A stretch of DNA of 64,000 nt from NCBI RefSeq assembly GCF_014646915.1, contig NZ_BMOE01000001.1, positions 338,568-402,567 on the forward strand, written 5' to 3'. Below are positions 61,165-64,000 of this stretch, in pieces. Position 1 is the stretch's first letter. Each line of letters begins with the position of its first letter. The notes under the pieces are model-generated. The model worked only from the letters and a program-made list of their open reading frames with translations. It was not told where the DNA came from and ran no database searches. The position numbers and the translations under genes were made by a program. This DNA comes from Deinococcus aquiradiocola (lineage in GTDB: Bacteria > Deinococcota > Deinococci > Deinococcales > Deinococcaceae).

Positions 61165-61431
61165 TCAGCCGTGCCCGGTGCCCACCCACACGAGCAAGGC
61201 GATCAGCACGAGGTCCAGCATGACGCTGCCGGGCCGCCACGCCTGACTGGAACGGCGGGCGCGCCACACCTGCACGCCGACCCGCGCGGCCAGCAGGGCC
61301 GCGACCATCCACACGGGCGGGCGGGCCACGCCGAGCAGCGGCAGGATCAGCAGCACGCCGATCAACCCCAGCAGCCCCAGGCTCAGGACGGTCGGGAGGT
61401 CCGGGCCGGGCCGGGCCGGGGGCCTCGTCAA
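61165..61431 (-). CDS. small membrane protein of unknown function
   Basis: 88 residues from a TTG that overlaps the glgB stop (TTGA). Three hydrophobic stretches: VLSLGLLGLIGVLLILPLLG, VWMVAALLAARVGVQV and VMLDLVLIALLVWVG. No family recognised. Translational coupling to glgB is the best argument that it is real; a glycogen role is only a guess. Confidence 0.6.
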   Translation of the reverse strand: MTRPPARPGPDLPTVLSLGLLGLIGVLLILPLLGVARPPVWMVAALLAARVGVQVWRARRSSQAWRPGSVMLDLVLIALLVWVGTGHG

Positions 61432-63311
61432 GCGCGCTCCAGTTCCAGGATCAGCACGCCGTTCGGCGCGAGGTTCAGCAGCAGGCGCTGCGGCTGGCCG
61501 TGCGACTCCTCGGCGCGCGTGTGCAGGTCATGCTGCAGTGTCCCAAACCCGCCGTACACGCCCGCGTCCGAGTCGAGCAGCACCCGGTACTGCCCGGCCT
61601 GCGGGACGCCCACGCTGTAGTTCTCACGGTACACGGGCGTGAGGTTCGCGACGACCAGCAGCCACGCGTCCGTATGCGGGTCGCGGCGCACGAAGGCGTA
61701 CACGCTGCTGTCCCGGTCGTCGCCCGCCACCCACTGCAGGCCCTCCGGGCGGTGATCGCCGCGGTGCATGGCCGGGTGCTGGCTGTACAGTCGGTTCAGG
61801 TCACGCAGCCAGTCGTGCACGCCGCGGTGCTCCGGGTAATCCAGAACGTACCAGGGGAGGCCCTCGTCGTGGTTCCACTCGGTGCGCTGCGCGAACTCCT
61901 GCCCCATGAACAGCAGTTTCTTGCCGGGCAGCGTCCACTGCAGGCCCAGGAAGCTGCGCAGGCCCGCGCGCTGCGCGTACCAGTCGCCCGGCAGTTTGTT
62001 CACGAGGCTCTGCTTGAGGTGCACCACCTCGTCGTGCGACACGGCCAGCATGAAGCGTTCCGTGTTGCGATACACGTCGAAAAACGTGATCTTGTGGTGG
62101 TTGTACTTGCGGTAGATGGGGTCTTCCTCGAAGTACGCGAGCGTGTCGTTCATCCAGCCCATCGCCCACTTGTAGTCGAAGTCCAGGCCTTCAGGAGCGG
62201 TCACGCCGGGGAAGTTCGTGCTCTCCTCGGCCACCATGATCGCGCCGGGCGCGCGGTGGTGCACCACGTCGTTCAGTCGCTTGAAGAACGCGATGGCTTC
62301 CAGGTTCTCCTGCCCGCCGTAGATGTTCGGGATCCACTGCCCGTCCGGGCGGGAGAAGTTCAGGTACAGCATGGACGCGACGGCGTCCACCCGCAGCCCG
62401 TCGATGTGGTAGTCCTCCAGCCACTTGAGGGCCGAGCCGATCAGGAACATCACGACCTCGTTGCGGCCGTAATCGAAGACGTACGTGTTCCAGTCCGGGT
62501 GGAAGCCCTTGCGGGGGTCGGCGTACTCGTACAGCGCCTCGCCGTCCCAGCGCGCGAGGCCCACCTCGTCCGTCGGGAAGTGCCCCGGCACCCAGTCGAG
62601 CAGCACGCCGATCCCGCGCGCGTGCAGGGTGTCCACCAGGAACTTGAAGTCCTCCGGCGTCCCGAAGCGCGCGCTGGGCGCGTAGTAGCCGGTCACCTGG
62701 TAACCCCACGAGCCGTCGAAGGGGTGCTCCATCACGCCCATCAGTTCCACGTGCGTGTACCCGAGGTCCTGCACGTAGTCGGCGATGCGCGGCGCGAGGT
62801 CGCGGTAGTTCATGAACCAGTTGTGCTCGTCGCGCATCCACGACCCGAGGTGCAGTTCGTACACGCTGATGGGTCGTTCGGGCCCCTGGTCGCGGCTGCC
62901 CATCCAGGCGTCGTCCTGCCACGTGTACGGCTGGTCCTGCCACACGACGCTGGCGGTCTTGGGGCGCAGTTCGCTCGTCCGGGCGTACGGGTCGGCCTTC
63001 CAGGTGGTCTGGTTGTCGCGGCCCGTCACGGCGTACTTGTACGTCTGGCCGTGTCGAGCGCCCTGCACGAAGGCCGTCCAGAAGCCCCACCCGCCCTCGG
63101 CGTGCTGCATGGGGGTCTCGAAGGCGCTCCAGCCGTTGAAGTCTCCGACCACGGCGACGTGCTGCGCGTTGGGGGCCCACACGGTGAAGCGCACGCCGTC
63201 CACGCCGTCCTGCGTGACGACGTGCGCTCCGAGCAGCTGGTCGGGCCGCACCAGATCGGCGTTGTTCAGTTTGGCCAGGTATTCGCCCGACAGCGGTAAG
63301 GTGAACGTCAT
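61428..63311 (-). CDS. glgB: 1,4-alpha-glucan branching enzyme GlgB
   Basis: 627 residues of GH13 subfamily 9; introduces alpha-1,6 branches in glycogen. CBM48 domain (VRFTVWAPNAQHVAVVGDFNGW) precedes the barrel, which has GSWGYQVTGYYAPSARFGTPEDF, the nucleophile D309 (DGLRVDAVASMLY), the acid/base E362 (MVAEEST) and AVSHDEVVH. The N-terminus is short, lacking the extra N1 domain of E. coli GlgB. TAAGCT lies 6 bases before the ATG. Other glg genes are not here. Confidence 0.95.
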   Translation of the reverse strand: MTFTLPLSGEYLAKLNNADLVRPDQLLGAHVVTQDGVDGVRFTVWAPNAQHVAVVGDFNGWSAFETPMQHAEGGWGFWTAFVQGARHGQTYKYAVTGRDNQTTWKADPYARTSELRPKTASVVWQDQPYTWQDDAWMGSRDQGPERPISVYELHLGSWMRDEHNWFMNYRDLAPRIADYVQDLGYTHVELMGVMEHPFDGSWGYQVTGYYAPSARFGTPEDFKFLVDTLHARGIGVLLDWVPGHFPTDEVGLARWDGEALYEYADPRKGFHPDWNTYVFDYGRNEVVMFLIGSALKWLEDYHIDGLRVDAVASMLYLNFSRPDGQWIPNIYGGQENLEAIAFFKRLNDVVHHRAPGAIMVAEESTNFPGVTAPEGLDFDYKWAMGWMNDTLAYFEEDPIYRKYNHHKITFFDVYRNTERFMLAVSHDEVVHLKQSLVNKLPGDWYAQRAGLRSFLGLQWTLPGKKLLFMGQEFAQRTEWNHDEGLPWYVLDYPEHRGVHDWLRDLNRLYSQHPAMHRGDHRPEGLQWVAGDDRDSSVYAFVRRDPHTDAWLLVVANLTPVYRENYSVGVPQAGQYRVLLDSDAGVYGGFGTLQHDLHTRAEESHGQPQRLLLNLAPNGVLILELERA

Positions 63312-63317
63312 GGACCC

Positions 63318-63323
63318 AGCTTA
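63318..63323 (-). promoter_or_regulatory. -10 hexamer of leaderless-type promoter (glgB)
   Basis: TAAGCT on the minus strand, 6 bases before the ATG at 63311. Confidence 0.55.
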
Positions 63324-63383
63324 GAGGAAGGGTACGGGCCTACCGCGCAAGTCCGAAGGTTTGCGGAAGGTGGCGACCCGCGT

Positions 63384-64000
63384 TCAGGCGGGCTGAACCG
63401 CGCCGAGCACCTGCTCGCGGAAGCGGCGCAGGACGGCCATGCCCACCTCGCCGCTCTTTTCCGGGTGGAACTGCGTGGCGTGGACGTTGCCCTGACTGAT
63501 CACCGACCAGAACGGCACGCCGTACTCGGTGATGGCGCCCGCCTCGACGTCCACCGTGATCGGCACGTAGTAGCTGTGCACGAAGTACGCGTACGCCGGG
63601 CAGAACAGGTTGCGGAGCAGCGCGGAGTCCCCGACCTTGTCGACGCTGTTCCAGCCCATGTGCGGGACCTTCTGCGCGCCGGGCGCGGGCGTGAAGCGCA
63701 GCACCTGGCCGGGGATCAGGCCGAGGCCCTGCACGCCGGGCGCTTCCTCGGACCCGTCGAGGAGCATCTGCATGCCGACGCAGATCCCGAAGACCGGTTC
63801 GCCCGACGCGGCTGCCGCGAGGATCGGGGCGCGGAAGCCGCTCGCGTCGAAGGCCTCCATCACCTGCCGGAAGTGCCCCTGGCCCGGCACGACGAAGCCG
63901 CGCGTGCCGCCCAGCTCGTGCGGGCTGGACACGACGCGCGTGTCGATGCCGGCCCGCACGAGCGCCTTGTGGCAGCTGTGCACGTTGCCGCCGCCGTAAT
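63384..64000 (-). CDS. hisH: imidazole glycerol phosphate synthase subunit HisH (5' end cut by window)
   Basis: About 205 residues are visible; the frame continues past the right edge (the visible N-terminus is DYGGGNVHSCHKAL-like, only a few residues from the expected start). Class I glutamine amidotransferase that feeds ammonia to HisF in histidine synthesis. PGQGHFRQVM, the nucleophile block FGICVGMQMLLDGSEE, FVHSYYV and the C-terminal QFHPEKSGEVG (His and Glu of the triad) are intact. Confidence 0.93.
   Translation of the reverse strand, partial: YGGGNVHSCHKALVRAGIDTRVVSSPHELGGTRGFVVPGQGHFRQVMEAFDASGFRAPILAAAASGEPVFGICVGMQMLLDGSEEAPGVQGLGLIPGQVLRFTPAPGAQKVPHMGWNSVDKVGDSALLRNLFCPAYAYFVHSYYVPITVDVEAGAITEYGVPFWSVISQGNVHATQFHPEKSGEVGMAVLRRFREQVLGAVQPA

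Overview
The window looks like chromosomal DNA of a Deinococcus species. The sequence is very GC rich. It carries an OpcA-type glucose-6-phosphate dehydrogenase cluster, a Tat-exported ferritin-like desiccation-type protein and B12-dependent methylmalonyl-CoA mutase with MeaB. About 28 genes have a TANNNT-like -10 hexamer ending only 6 to 9 bases before the start codon, the hallmark of the leaderless mRNAs that are common in Deinococcus. No rRNA, tRNA, CRISPR array, phage region or complete insertion sequence was seen.

Layout. 1-5.1 kb: a truncated GNAT acetyltransferase, a small monooxygenase, clpS-clpA (overlapping starts and stops), an excisionase-type DNA-binding protein, a second GNAT enzyme and the c-di-AMP receptor darA. 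5.1-9.4 kb: a secreted DUF4139-like protein, a subtilisin-type lipoprotein protease with an AT-rich upstream region, and a PEBP-family lipoprotein. 9.4-13.9 kb: methylmalonyl-CoA mutase, two small exported proteins and meaB. 13.9-21 kb: ferritin-like protein, HIT protein, orphan amino-acid ABC ATPase, Nif3-like protein, tmk, glutaminyl-peptide cyclotransferase and queG. 20.2-24.6 kb: an oxidative pentose phosphate operon on the minus strand, gnd-zwf-opcA-pgl. 25-31.3 kb: SRPBCC protein, glyA, a secreted nuclease, a YkgJ cysteine-cluster protein, a kinase-like ATPase, an MFS transporter and a PrcB-like lipoprotein. 31.3-39.3 kb: recN, a PEGA lipoprotein, a cytoplasmic GH13 enzyme, a ClC-family protein and prs. 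39.6-45.8 kb: a small exported protein, dnaJ, nitroreductase plus SDR, a remarkable fusion of a PlsY-like membrane domain to an acyl-ACP-reductase-like domain, and a phosphoribosyltransferase. 46-51.2 kb: secA, a frameshifted membrane protein, and an operon encoding a secreted guanyl-specific RNase, its barstar-type inhibitor and tsaD. 51.4-56.8 kb: a secreted GH13 amylase, a DUF3445/HODM protein, then a ZTP riboswitch controlling purH-folD. 56.8-64 kb: PNPOx-like protein, MFS transporter, GGDEF protein, JAMM peptidase, a small membrane protein that follows glgB, glgB itself, and the 3' part of hisH.

Several genes fit together. gnd-zwf-opcA-pgl makes NADPH and ribulose-5-phosphate. prs makes PRPP; purH, folD and glyA feed purine and one-carbon metabolism. 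glgB and two GH13 enzymes handle alpha-glucans.

The main signals not explained by genes are these. (1) A family of at least six dispersed inverted-repeat elements with ATACGGTTTTGA ends lies directly against stop codons, five of them between convergent genes. (2) The PlsY/AAR fusion is a candidate source of the fatty aldehyde needed for the alkylamine of Deinococcus signature lipids. (3) There are many palindromic operator candidates, including LacI-type sites before and inside the secreted amylase gene and before gnd. (4) An 11-bp-periodic direct repeat stands upstream of the ferritin-like gene. (5) G6PDH carries a histone-like lysine/alanine-rich N-terminal tail.
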